Shown here: piece by piece, positions 1 to 6,595 of the stretch
Layout: every line of letters begins with the position of its first letter
How positions within the stretch are numbered: the stretch's first letter is position 1
From: Gammaproteobacteria bacterium
GTDB lineage: Bacteria; Pseudomonadota; Gammaproteobacteria; Pseudomonadales; Cellvibrionaceae
Direction: 5' to 3'
Assembly (NCBI GenBank): GCA_021151835.1
Contig: JAGKWO010000048.1
Location: forward strand, 1 to 28,876
Length of the DNA: 28,876 nucleotides
The notes under the pieces: model-generated
Seen by the model: only the letters and a program-made list of their open reading frames with translations
The model's database searches: none
What the model was told of the DNA's origin: nothing
Position numbers and translations under genes: made by a program

Positions 1-755
1 GCCGTGGGGTTGCCGCAACCGTCGAGGGACAAATCCTTAACCTTGGGAATACCCGGTTGATGAATGAGCTGGGGCTCGATTTATCTGCGCTAAAGACGCA
101 CGCGGACACTCTTGAAACGGAAGGCAACACCATCTCCTGGCTGGCGCGAGTTGGCGATTCTAAACAACTCATCGGCTTACTCGCCTTCGGTGATGAAATC
201 AAACCGGAGGCGCGGGTAGCGGTTGCAAGCCTCCAACAGCTCAACGTTAACACTGTGATGATTACTGGCGACAACCAGGGCAGCGCCAACGCGGTGGCTC
301 ACACGCTCGGCATTCACGAGGTTTTCGCTAACGTATTGCCAGCGGACAAAGCCGCCGCTGTCAGCCGATTGAAACAACAGCATGCGGTAGTTGCCATGGT
401 CGGTGACGGAATCAACGATGCACCCGCGCTTGCAGCGGCGGACGTCGGTATTGCCATGGCCACCGGTTCAGATGTGGCGATGCATACTGCAGGCATTACG
501 CTGATGCAAAGCAATCCGGAGCGTGTGGTTGATGCGATTGATATTTCCCGCCGTACCTACGCCAAAATCCGGCAAAACCTGTTTTGGGCGTTTATCTACA
601 ACCTGGTGGGGATTCCACTGGCGGCTATGGGGCTGTTGAGTCCGGTGATTGCGGGCGCCGCCATGGCCTTCAGCAGCGTGAGTGTGGTTAGTAACGCACT
701 GTTGCTAAAACGCTGGAAGCCGGCCGTGGATAAACATTCATCGTCGTCGCACTGA
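1..755 (+). CDS. copA: Copper-translocating P1B-type ATPase, C-terminal part (5' end outside window)
   Basis: The reading frame is open from base 3, well before the first in-frame ATG at 57, so this is the 3' part of a longer gene. The residues before that ATG (VEGQ, then LGNTRLM) match the nucleotide-binding domain of CopA ATPases. The hinge motif GDGINDAPAL and the following DVGIAM are present, as expected for a P-type ATPase P-domain. Two hydrophobic segments follow near the C-terminus. The last contains MAFSSVSVVSNAL, the M..SS motif of the final membrane helix that binds Cu(I) in CopA. The family exports Cu(I) from the cytoplasm using ATP. The stop codon is nine bases before a CueR-type gene, which supports copper over other metals. 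The phosphorylation motif and metal-binding domains are not visible here. Confidence 0.93.
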   Translation, partial: RGVAATVEGQILNLGNTRLMNELGLDLSALKTHADTLETEGNTISWLARVGDSKQLIGLLAFGDEIKPEARVAVASLQQLNVNTVMITGDNQGSANAVAHTLGIHEVFANVLPADKAAAVSRLKQQHAVVAMVGDGINDAPALAAADVGIAMATGSDVAMHTAGITLMQSNPERVVDAIDISRRTYAKIRQNLFWAFIYNLVGIPLAAMGLLSPVIAGAAMAFSSVSVVSNALLLKRWKPAVDKHSSSSH

Positions 756-763
756 GGTAGTTT

Positions 764-1156
764 ATGAACATTGGGCAAGCAGCCAAAGCCAGTGGTGTCA
801 CCGCCAAAATGATCCGGCATTACGAAACGATTGGGCTCATCGCCCAAACACACCGCACCGAGGCCGGTTACCGGCAATACACACCAACGGATCTGCATAA
901 TTTGCGCTTTATTAAAAGCGCACGCTCATTAGGATTTTCACTCGACGACATCAAGCATTTGTTATCGCTCTGGCAAGACAAGCAACGCGCAAGCGCTGAC
1001 GTGAAAGCTTTGGCCCAGCATCACCTGGATGCGCTCAATAGTAAGATTCTGGAGCTGACGCAGATGCGGGATAGCATTCAGGAATTGGTGGCGCATTGTC
1101 AGGGTAATCAGCGGCCGGATTGCCCGATTATTAATGGGCTGGCGTGCGGACATTAA
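764..1156 (+). CDS. cueR: CueR-type MerR-family copper-responsive regulator
   Basis: This 130-residue protein has an N-terminal MerR winged-helix region (start MNIGQAAKASGV, with IRHYETIGL). A long dimerisation helix follows, then a C-terminal metal loop with Cys112 and Cys120 in CQGNQRPDCPI. These cysteine positions match those that bind Cu(I) in E. coli CueR. The family senses cytoplasmic Cu(I) and activates copA-type promoters with long spacers. The start ATG has a GAGG ribosome-binding site overlapping the copA stop, so the two genes are probably cotranscribed. A copper-controlled promoter would lie upstream of copA, outside the window. A silver- or gold-responsive paralogue is possible, but the copA linkage favours copper. 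Confidence 0.93.
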   Translation: MNIGQAAKASGVTAKMIRHYETIGLIAQTHRTEAGYRQYTPTDLHNLRFIKSARSLGFSLDDIKHLLSLWQDKQRASADVKALAQHHLDALNSKILELTQMRDSIQELVAHCQGNQRPDCPIINGLACGH

Positions 1157-1243
1157 ACAAAACTGAGCTGTCGATAAAGTAGTTTAAGCTGCTCTCAAAT
1201 TGCTATATCGCAATCTTCTTCGTGAAAACGGCTGTGAAGTAAG

Positions 1244-1262
1244 GCCCATTCATTGAATGGGC
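1244..1262. terminator. Hairpin between convergent genes
   Basis: A perfect palindrome with 9-bp arms (GCCCATTCA and TGAATGGGC, one-base centre) lies between cueR and the convergent gene ending at 1273. There is no clear T-tract on either strand, so termination is only a guess from its position. Confidence 0.35.
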
Positions 1263-1272
1263 ACACAGTAAG

Positions 1273-1596
1273 TTAATTGTCGTGACTGCAATAATTCGAA
1301 ATGTACCATTGATATTGCGATGAAAGCTCCTCGGCATATTCCATGGCCATAGAGTGTTTTGAAAAGTCACCTACAGATTCAACCCCACCTTCAATGCAGT
1401 GCAAATACACACTGTAAATTTCAGGATTTTCATCATCAATAACATAGTAGGTGCCCGCGGGGTCGTCCTCTTCATTGAGATTACACACACCGTGAACCTC
1501 AATCGTATCGTACCGAGTGGGGATACCTTTAATTATATTTTCTGCATAGCGATCATTTACTAATACCCGTGCCGAATTTGCTGAAATGACATGCAT
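1273..1596 (-). CDS. Small protein of unknown function, ICE accessory region
   Basis: I do not recognise this 107-residue protein. It is acidic in the middle (NEEDD, IDDENPE), has four cysteines, and shows no signal peptide or membrane segment, so a soluble cytoplasmic protein is likely. The ATG is supported by AGGAG six to seven bases upstream. A hairpin (1629-1656) lies 32 nt upstream of the start, like those upstream of five other genes in this region. It is the last gene of the minus-strand run and converges on cueR. ICEs of this class commonly carry runs of such small proteins here; nothing in the sequence indicates a reaction. Confidence 0.7.
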   Translation of the reverse strand: MHVISANSARVLVNDRYAENIIKGIPTRYDTIEVHGVCNLNEEDDPAGTYYVIDDENPEIYSVYLHCIEGGVESVGDFSKHSMAMEYAEELSSQYQWYISNYCSHDN

Positions 1597-1628
1597 ATAT
1601 TCTCCTGGATTAAATTATTTTCTGAACG

Positions 1629-1656
1629 CTCCCTTAAAGTGTTAACTTCAAGGGAG
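1629..1656 (-). promoter_or_regulatory. 5' leader hairpin (a)
   Basis: CTCCCTT pairs with AAGGGAG, with an inner AAGT/ACTT stem separated by one mismatch. It lies 32 nt upstream of the start at 1596. No T-tract follows, so it is more likely a leader structure than a terminator. Confidence 0.45.
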
Positions 1657-1673
1657 TACAGATAACATCGTTA

Positions 1674-2009
1674 TTAGCCGATAAATATCCGTCTATAAGT
1701 GCTGTTTACCAGCGAGTGGCGAACATCCTTATTTCCTGTTTTTAATCGTCCATCTGCCTCAATTTCATCGATCATTTGTGCAGGTACTGAAATTTTCAGC
1801 TCCGCTAATTTATCGAGATAAGGCCTTAATGTTTTTGGGTGCGGATCGTCTTGCCACAAATTGGAAAAAATGTAGCCGTCATCCTCCTCGTCTTCAGGTT
1901 CTTCCACGTAATCAATTACCATAAAAAAACCATTTAGTGGTCGATCAAAACCCATTAACACGTCGACGGGTTTTCCAGAATACTCTGTCTTGAAATAATG
2001 GCGAGACAT
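1674..2009 (-). CDS. Small acidic protein of unknown function, ICE accessory region
   Basis: This 111-residue protein has a strongly acidic stretch (EEPEDEEDDG) after a region reading like a beta sheet (VDVLMGFDRPLNGFFMVI). A helical C-terminal half contains KTLRPYLDKLAELKISVP. The layout resembles small conserved hypothetical proteins common in proteobacterial ICEs and plasmids, but I cannot name a family. The ATG has GGAG six bases upstream. It lies 20 bases after the stop of the upstream gene, so the two probably share a transcript. It is the only gene of this run without an obvious leader hairpin. Confidence 0.72.
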   Translation of the reverse strand: MSRHYFKTEYSGKPVDVLMGFDRPLNGFFMVIDYVEEPEDEEDDGYIFSNLWQDDPHPKTLRPYLDKLAELKISVPAQMIDEIEADGRLKTGNKDVRHSLVNSTYRRIFIG

Positions 2010-2029
2010 AAAAAGCTCCTCGATATGGT

Positions 2030-2284
2030 TTAACGAAAACCGTGATTAATTGTTTGAATGCCTTTGGTTTCAGCAAGATATTTTTTTAAAGCATCAGCGA
2101 ACAATTTGGCATGGTCTAATTCCTGAAAATCAGCACACCACATAAATTCGCCAGGATGACCGGTGTAAACGCCAAAGAGGTGAGCATCATCAACTTGATC
2201 AGCATTTAATACTTCGACGATATCGCCTGTTGCACAGTTGATAAAACACCCTCTGACTTCTATTTCCAGCGTTTCATTACCCAT
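2030..2284 (-). CDS. Small protein of unknown function, ICE accessory region
   Basis: This protein has 84 residues from the ATG at 2284, chosen because GGAG lies seven bases upstream. A longer in-frame version beginning at 2353 would run through the leader hairpin and is less likely. The sequence starts MGNETLEIEVRG and contains EVLNADQVDDAHLFGVYTGH followed by EFMWCADF. There is no signal peptide or membrane segment. The wording around 'ATGDIVEVLNADQ..DAHLFGVY' suggests a compact beta-rich domain, but I recognise no family. It sits between the antirestriction gene and the acidic protein gene, all in one direction. Confidence 0.68.
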   Translation of the reverse strand: MGNETLEIEVRGCFINCATGDIVEVLNADQVDDAHLFGVYTGHPGEFMWCADFQELDHAKLFADALKKYLAETKGIQTINHGFR

Positions 2285-2307
2285 GATTTTCTCCGGTGTG
2301 AATGAAC

Positions 2308-2350
2308 CCCTGGAAATTAGCCACCCAAATAGGTTGGTTAATTTCCAGGG
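2308..2350 (-). promoter_or_regulatory. 5' leader hairpin (b)
   Basis: A long stem: CCCTGGAAATTA pairs perfectly with TAATTTCCAGGG, extended inward by CCACC/GGTTGG. It begins 23 nt upstream of the start at 2284 and directly follows the KlcA-like stop codon. It could also act as a processing or 3'-end stabilising hairpin for the upstream gene. There is no T-tract. Confidence 0.5.
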
Positions 2351-2358
2351 CAATGTGA

Positions 2359-2784
2359 TTAATCAATAGCTGATAAAATGAGGTGTCCTTCAGGATGGAG
2401 TCGAGCGTAATCACGCAACGCGTGAAAGCCTTGAATCAAATAATCCAATTCGTGTTGGTTGGCCAGCTGGCAGTAAACGAATAAATTCGCTACCAGGCTT
2501 GCAGCATCGGCAGTCAAAGTGCCTTCGAAACCATTGCTGTCGATTTCTACCAAAAACGATTTATCGGATTTCAATGACATGTAGAAGCCACCATTGCTTA
2601 GTTCGATGTATTCCCAATAACCTCCGTTGTAGGATTTGACGAACTTATCCATATAGCCGTAGATATTCATTTCGAATACCAGGAAAAGCCCTGGGAATCG
2701 CCTGGGCAATGTACGATTGCGCAAATGCCCCTGCACAGGAATTGCGTTGATAGCTGATTTTGTTTCTGATAAAGCAGTACTCAT
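2359..2784 (-). CDS. KlcA/ArdB-family antirestriction protein
   Basis: This 141-residue protein matches the KlcA/ArdB family. It has LPRRFPGLFLVFE near the start, then the family core YNGGYWEYIELSNGGFYM at about residues 52-69, then NGFEGTLTADAASLVANLF. The C-terminus, LRDYARLHPEGHLILSAID, is typical of the family. Family members inhibit type I restriction enzymes without mimicking DNA, protecting an element as it enters a new host. The ATG at 2784 has AGGAG seven bases upstream; a 13-codon upstream extension lacks support. The position among ICE accessory genes, downstream of a RadC-like gene, is typical. Whether it blocks a given restriction system cannot be read from sequence. Confidence 0.9.
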   Translation of the reverse strand: MSTALSETKSAINAIPVQGHLRNRTLPRRFPGLFLVFEMNIYGYMDKFVKSYNGGYWEYIELSNGGFYMSLKSDKSFLVEIDSNGFEGTLTADAASLVANLFVYCQLANQHELDYLIQGFHALRDYARLHPEGHLILSAID

Positions 2785-2826
2785 GATGATTCTCCTAAAT
2801 GAAAAATAAATGGGAAAAATCATCAG

Positions 2827-2857
2827 CCCCAGGGGAATAATGAAATTCCCGCTGGGG
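2827..2857 (-). promoter_or_regulatory. 5' leader hairpin (c)
   Basis: CCCCAGGGGAAT pairs with ATTCCC-g-CTGGGG around an AATGAA loop, 42 nt upstream of the antirestriction start. The flank further upstream (CTCACCCC preceded by a GGC...TTTGCC dyad) closely resembles the leader at 4934-4980. Confidence 0.5.
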
Positions 2858-2880
2858 TGAGAGTGGCAAACGCCTGGTGA

Positions 2881-3348
2881 TTAGATTAAGCCGCGTTCCG
2901 CAAATGAGAGTGATTCGGTACCCGATACAATAAAGTGATCCAATACACGAACATCTACCAACTCCAACGCTGTGATTAATCGTTGAGTTATGCGTTGATC
3001 TGCTGAGCTCGGCTCAACCATTCCGCTTGGGTGGTTGTGCGCAAGCAAAACTGCTGCAGCGTTATATTTAAGAGCCGCTTTGACAACTTCGCGTGGATAA
3101 ATGCTAGCGCCATCTATCGTGCCCATAAATAAATCTTCGGATGTAATTAAACGATTCTGATTGTCGAGAAAGATAACGCAAAATATTTCACGTTCTGCTT
3201 TCCCTAATCTCAGCATCAAATATTGCCTAACTAACTGCGGACTTGTTAACAAGGTATCCCGTTGCTCCATCATAGATTCCATGATGTGCTTTGCGGCATT
3301 GATAACCTCTTCAGCAGTTGTGTAATTGAAAGATTGTTGGTTGCCCAT
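2881..3348 (-). CDS. RadC-like JAB-domain protein
   Basis: This 155-residue protein carries the RadC/JAB metalloprotease-like core. HNHPSG places His104 and His106, followed by S..D with Asp117, consistent with the zinc site of JAMM folds. The start of the domain reads REIFCVIFLDNQNRLI, also typical. It lacks the N-terminal helix-hairpin-helix part of full-length chromosomal RadC, which is usual for the short mobile-element versions. The ATG at 3348 is chosen because AGGAG lies just upstream; 14 more in-frame codons upstream are unsupported. RadC-like proteins are frequent ICE and prophage cargo, but their biochemical role is unsettled, so no DNA-repair function is claimed. Confidence 0.88.
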   Translation of the reverse strand: MGNQQSFNYTTAEEVINAAKHIMESMMEQRDTLLTSPQLVRQYLMLRLGKAEREIFCVIFLDNQNRLITSEDLFMGTIDGASIYPREVVKAALKYNAAAVLLAHNHPSGMVEPSSADQRITQRLITALELVDVRVLDHFIVSGTESLSFAERGLI

Positions 3349-3386
3349 GGTTTTACTCCTGTAAAAAGCCATAGAGAAAACCATCT

Positions 3387-3412
3387 CCATTGGGAAATTG
3401 TTTTCCCAATGG
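3387..3412 (-). promoter_or_regulatory. 5' leader hairpin (d)
   Basis: A perfect 11-bp stem, CCATTGGGAAA with TTTCCCAATGG, and a 4-nt loop, 38 nt upstream of the RadC-like start codon. Confidence 0.5.
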
Positions 3413-3813
3413 GTTTAATGAAGATTTAGGCTGATGCCTAATGCGTGAGGATAGTGCCACCAAAGGTGAGATCATCATCGATAAAATATCGTTGCACTGT
3501 GGATGATCGTTTTTAAGGGCAGCTTGCGCTGATCTTAAATTTCAAAAGTAATAAATTTATTCTCGATTCAACACCAAAAAATAAATTGATTATTTCTGTA
3601 TAACAGTGACACATCCATGTGCCTTGGGGTGTTTGTATTGATGGGTGTGGATCGCAACAAACTACATTCGCGCACAGTCAATTCTGCACAACGATTCGCG
3701 TCTATTTTCGCGGACGGGCGCGAATTTGAGGGGATATGGAGCAATGCTCTGAGAGTGCGCCACAGTATATATACGATGGCGCTGTGTCAGAGCACTGCAA
3801 ATCCGGAGCGAAA

Positions 3814-3841
3814 GCAGCCTTGATACCAGGTATCAGGCTGC
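3814..3841. other. Strong hairpin in non-coding region
   Basis: GCAGCC-t-TGATACC pairs with GGTATCA-GGCTGC around a single central base, with one bulged base. It gives 13 paired positions on either strand. No T-tract of terminator length follows. Confidence 0.55.
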
Positions 3842-3903
3842 TGCTTTGATGGAACTTATCGCATCTCATTGCGAATTGATGGCCGAGGTGGCTTGAGTTA
3901 CCA

Positions 3904-3924
3904 ATTTCTGACGTTGGAGGACAC
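3904..3924 (-). repeat. Copy of the parA leader sequence
   Basis: This 21-bp stretch matches 20857-20877 with two differences. Read on the minus strand it contains CCTCCAACGTCAGA, a perfect 14-base complement of the parA leader segment TCTGACGTTGGAGG that includes the parA ribosome-binding site. Confidence 0.6.
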
Positions 3925-4135
3925 CTTGCGGCGTTTCAACATTGGTTTCTCACTCAGCGGGAGGATGCAGGGCGGTAGATCGAATACCTACGGACGTTTA
4001 ACCTTGCGTGGTCCGTCAAGCCCGTGAGGGCTAAGGGTCGCAGAGACAGCTGCGGCTGGAGAATCGGAAGTGGAGGCATCATACCACAGCTCTCGGAATC
4101 GACGGTATGCGAGAGAGCTCGGGAATGAAGCCTTG

Positions 4136-4156
4136 GGGGCTAGTTAACCTAGCCCC
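4136..4156 (-). terminator. Hairpin downstream of STY4534-type gene
   Basis: GGGGCTAG pairs perfectly with CTAGCCCC around TTAAC, about 25 bases after the stop of the minus-strand gene ending at 4182. No T-tract follows on that strand, so it may be a structural or 3'-end-protecting hairpin instead. Confidence 0.4.
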
Positions 4157-4181
4157 AAAGCAATCATAAACAATTGCCCAA

Positions 4182-4895
4182 TTAACGAGGTGCGCCGCTG
4201 TGGTGTTGTCTTTGTTGAGACTTCCCCTGGTTGCGTTGCCCCTGTTGTTGGTAGCCGCCATTATTACCATTACTTTGATAAGGCTGGCGATTGCTACGGT
4301 TACCATTGCCGTTACTCCGACCTTGATAACCTTGTTGGTTATTTTGGTGAGATTGCGGTTGGTCACCTTGTGGGCGACGTTGATGCTGTTGCCCACGCGA
4401 TTGATCATCTTGCACACCGAAATCAGTTGTTGGTGCTTGGTTAATCTCAATCACTTGATCTCCTACCTTGAGATAAATCAAGGAAATGACACGACCAGAA
4501 CGATTAATACCTAGTGCGCCGGGTGTTTGGCTGTTGTCACCGTAGATGAAAGGTTCTTCTTCTAAATTTGCCAATCTTACTACGGCAAATACAGTGACAT
4601 TACCTGATACCAACGCCTGCTCAAATTCCAGCAGGGTTTCTACAACTTGTTGATTAACGATAGTGACATTGATGTATTTCTTTGTCGGATTCTCGGGGTT
4701 GCCTTCCAGCAAGCAAAATGTTGATGCCCAAAAGGGTTCAAAATTTTGTCCAAGTTTTGGTGTAACTTCCCGAATGCCATTGATGTAACCACAGCCTTCG
4801 GTATGAGCGTTAAACCAACGAATATTGCTATTGTTACGACCATTGTTACGGTCGTTGTTGTTGCGAGAATTTTGACTGAAATTGTTGTTACGCAT
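4182..4895 (-). CDS. STY4534-family ICE protein (DUF3577-like)
   Basis: This 237-residue protein has three parts. An Asn/Arg-rich N-terminus covers about residues 1-25. A folded domain follows, with WFNAHTEGCGYINGIREV, YINVTIV and EFEQALVSGNVTVFAVVRL. The tail from about residue 160 is a low-complexity Gln/Asn/Gly/Arg stretch likely to be disordered. The folded domain matches my recollection of the STY4534 family (DUF3577) found in SPI-7/PFGI-1-type ICEs, often called an ICE replication protein without direct proof. The disordered RG/QN tail could bind nucleic acid. The start has AGGAG seven bases upstream and a leader hairpin at 4934-4980. The gene stands alone between two non-coding stretches. 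Confidence 0.8.
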   Translation of the reverse strand: MRNNNFSQNSRNNNDRNNGRNNSNIRWFNAHTEGCGYINGIREVTPKLGQNFEPFWASTFCLLEGNPENPTKKYINVTIVNQQVVETLLEFEQALVSGNVTVFAVVRLANLEEEPFIYGDNSQTPGALGINRSGRVISLIYLKVGDQVIEINQAPTTDFGVQDDQSRGQQHQRRPQGDQPQSHQNNQQGYQGRSNGNGNRSNRQPYQSNGNNGGYQQQGQRNQGKSQQRQHHSGAPR

Positions 4896-4933
4896 GATGA
4901 ATCTCCTAGCTAGGGTAGATTAAAAAAAGAAAA

Positions 4934-4980
4934 CCCGCTAAGGAGAGACCACGCCCGATGGGAGTGATATTCCCAGCGGG
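4934..4980 (-). promoter_or_regulatory. 5' leader hairpin (e)
   Basis: An outer CCCGCT/AGCGGG stem encloses an inner TGGGA/TCCCA stem, beginning 38 nt upstream of the STY4534-type start. Its upstream flank (CTCACCCC and a GGC.TTTGCC dyad) resembles the leader at 2827-2857. Confidence 0.5.
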
Positions 4981-5230
4981 GTGAGGATTGGCAAAAGCCG
5001 TGTTTGAAAGGTTAGGTAAGCTTTGAAAGCTCGATCACTAAAATACCCATGGTGATCTGCTAAAGGCTCGATGAAAGTCATCGAAACTTGGCATTAATAT
5101 TATTAGCACAAACTTTGAAGGCATACAACCTGAGCTAAAAAATTATGGTGAGCTGTTCAAAAACGAATGGAGTAATTCGCCACATCGTGACGATATCGGC
5201 AATGTTCAGTGAGCTAATGCCTTGGTGTAT
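4981..5230. other. Non-coding stretch with a short dyad
   Basis: No gene is apparent. A perfect dyad TCGATGA-aag-TCATCGA lies at 5068-5084 and an AT-rich patch at 5095-5115. The STY4534-type promoter may be here, but I cannot place -35 and -10 boxes with confidence. Confidence 0.3.
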
Positions 5231-5254
5231 AAAAAAGCCAGCGCAAAGCTGGCT
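5231..5254 (-). terminator. Rho-independent terminator after the gene ending at 5266
   Basis: On the minus strand, AGCCAGC-tttgc-GCTGGCT is followed by a run of six T. It lies about 12 bases after the stop codon at 5266, a standard intrinsic terminator. Confidence 0.85.
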
Positions 5255-5265
5255 CGAGATTAACA

Positions 5266-5622
5266 TCATATATCATAGTGAAATTGGGTCCATTGACCGG
5301 ATTCCAATGCTTGGTTTGCCGTTTCCTGTGCTCTCCAATATTCATTGGATTCCCGAGAAATTGGGCCTTGCCGGTCATCACATGTGCCGATGTAAAAGCC
5401 TGCGGCAGACTTTAAAACTTTCAGCGGAATTCCATTAACTGATTTTTTAACTACACCGTAATCATGGGAAAGGATCCAATCGGATCTTTCCATCAGTTGA
5501 TCAATTTCTGAAAGCCGTGCGTCAGTTTCCTCCGTCTCATGACCTTGCGCAATATCCAGTGTTAATCGCTCGGATTCGTCTTGAAGTAAACTAAATTCTT
5601 CTTTAGATAATGATTTTTTCAT
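5266..5622 (-). CDS. Small protein of unknown function, ICE accessory region
   Basis: This protein has 118 residues from the ATG at 5622, which has AGGAG seven bases upstream. The longer in-frame version beginning at 5781 would read through the leader hairpin and is rejected. The N-terminal 55 residues are helical and charged (KKSLSKEEFSLLQDESERLT, then LSEIDQLMERSDWIL). The C-terminal half reads like a small beta domain (YGVVKKSVNGIPLKVLKSAAGFYIGT), ending in QWTQFHYDI. The phrase 'FYIGT.....GPISRES.EYW' occurs in small plasmid and ICE hypothetical proteins, but I cannot name a family. A leader hairpin lies upstream and a strong terminator downstream, so this is a single-gene transcription unit. 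Confidence 0.75.
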   Translation of the reverse strand: MKKSLSKEEFSLLQDESERLTLDIAQGHETEETDARLSEIDQLMERSDWILSHDYGVVKKSVNGIPLKVLKSAAGFYIGTCDDRQGPISRESNEYWRAQETANQALESGQWTQFHYDI

Positions 5623-5663
5623 GTGAAGTCTCCTATGTAAAATTGATAGGAGATACATTGCCT

Positions 5664-5683
5664 TTCGGGAATGTTCTCCCGAA
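5664..5683 (-). promoter_or_regulatory. 5' leader hairpin (f)
   Basis: TTCGGGA pairs with TCCCGAA around a 6-nt loop, with CCT/AGG extending the stem. It is 41 nt upstream of the start at 5622, the same arrangement as the other leaders. Confidence 0.45.
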
Positions 5684-5872
5684 GAGGGTTGGCGTAGGCG
5701 TGAGCCAGGATAGAAAGTGAGGCACCGTCTTTCGACGCAACCACTTACAGTGCCCATGGTGGCTTTACAACAATTAGCCACAGGCTAATTCCAAAAACAA
5801 TTGTAGATAGGCGGCAGATATTAGGCAATTCATCGGTGCTAAAAGTATCTGTGCTTTGTCAAAGGCATCATT

Positions 5873-6277
5873 TTAATTAATACCGAAAAGCGCTTTGCGA
5901 GCTTCGTTTATGGCTTCCACGGATTCATCGACAATGCCATGATGTGCCTTGAAATAATATATAAAGCGGAACGCATCGTCTTCAGGCAGTGCTTTAGAAA
6001 ACCGGTAGGCATTTTCCAATACATAACCTAACCACACTTCATGAATGGTTGATTGTTGAACCAGGTTTTCACACAGTTCGCGTAGTACTCCTAGGGATAC
6101 AAACTTCAATTTTCCCAGCGATAATCGTAAATAGGGGATTGAGGTGTTTTTAATGAACACTAAATCTGCATTTATGGGCGCGCGTCGTAAAATAGAAAAC
6201 TCCATTGCGCATCGCAACCGAGCCTGGAGTTGGTCCAGGAATTCGATATCTTCATGCGTTAATAAACTCTGGGTCAT
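5873..6277 (-). CDS. Protein of unknown function, ICE accessory region
   Basis: I do not recognise this 134-residue protein. It appears all-helical: THEDIEFLDQLQARLRCAMEF, then a central leucine-rich part (LRLSLGKLKFVSLGVLRELC), then SVEAINEARKALFG at the end. There is no signal peptide or clear membrane segment. It starts about 30 bases after the stop of the upstream gene at 6307, so the two are probably coexpressed. The ribosome-binding site is weak (GGATC about eight bases upstream). Codon use resembles the neighbouring ICE genes. The helical, leucine-rich character suggests protein-protein contacts, but a function cannot be assigned. Confidence 0.7.
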   Translation of the reverse strand: MTQSLLTHEDIEFLDQLQARLRCAMEFSILRRAPINADLVFIKNTSIPYLRLSLGKLKFVSLGVLRELCENLVQQSTIHEVWLGYVLENAYRFSKALPEDDAFRFIYYFKAHHGIVDESVEAINEARKALFGIN

Positions 6278-6306
6278 GTAGGATCACCAAACTGCTGTAC
6301 ATCTAT

Positions 6307-6564
6307 TTAATCGGGGGAGGCTAATCGCTTGAGCAAGGCAGGCTGAATGAGATCCTCATACAATCCATTACCAAGCGATAATAAATTTTTGGTTAGGCGT
6401 AGGTTGATTCTCGCCGGACACTGTTGAGTAAGCTTCGCCAATTGATCAAGATTGCTAATGCAATTTTTAAGATCAAATTGCTGATTTGTTTCCGCATGCG
6501 CAGTAAATAGTTCAACGGCAACTTCCTCAATGTATTCAAGAAAAGCAGTTCTATTTTCGCTCAT
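6307..6564 (-). CDS. Small helical protein of unknown function
   Basis: This protein has 85 residues from the ATG at 6564, with GAGG nine bases upstream. A TTG start at 6591, four bases after the DUF2786 stop, would add nine residues and cannot be excluded. The protein looks helical and soluble (FLEYIEEVAVELFTAH, then LDQLAKLTQQ) with a basic segment INLRLTKNLL. No family is recognised. The tight spacing to the upstream DUF2786 gene and to the downstream gene suggests a three-gene operon. Confidence 0.65.
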   Translation of the reverse strand: MSENRTAFLEYIEEVAVELFTAHAETNQQFDLKNCISNLDQLAKLTQQCPARINLRLTKNLLSLGNGLYEDLIQPALLKRLASPD

Positions 6565-6595
6565 TGCAATTGTCCTCAGCGGAGCAGCCAACGGC

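Larger units (their letters stand above)
3413..4181. other. 0.77 kb non-coding, inverted-repeat-rich region
   Basis: I see no convincing gene here. The only ORF (3617-3823, plus) has no ribosome-binding site or recognisable domain. The right half, 3814-4156, holds many short inverted repeats. These are ACGGAC/GTCCGT (3990-4016), AGCCC-GTGA-GGGCT with a GNRA-type loop (4019-4032), CGCAG/CTGCG (4039-4054) and AGCTCTC/GAGAGCT (4088-4119). The strongest hairpins are listed separately. The region could be a structured RNA in the minus-strand transcript between STY4534 and radC, or an origin of transfer. Nothing seen decides between these. Confidence 0.5.

Noticed and set aside
3617..3823. 68-codon plus-strand ORF in the non-coding region
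   Set aside because: No ribosome-binding site, no recognisable domain, it runs against all neighbours, and its end overlaps the strong hairpin at 3814-3841.
4200..4514. Hydrophobic plus-strand ORFs opposite the STY4534-type gene
   Set aside because: They mirror the Gln/Asn-rich codons of the minus-strand gene, which read as Leu/Val-rich on the other strand, and have no ribosome-binding site.
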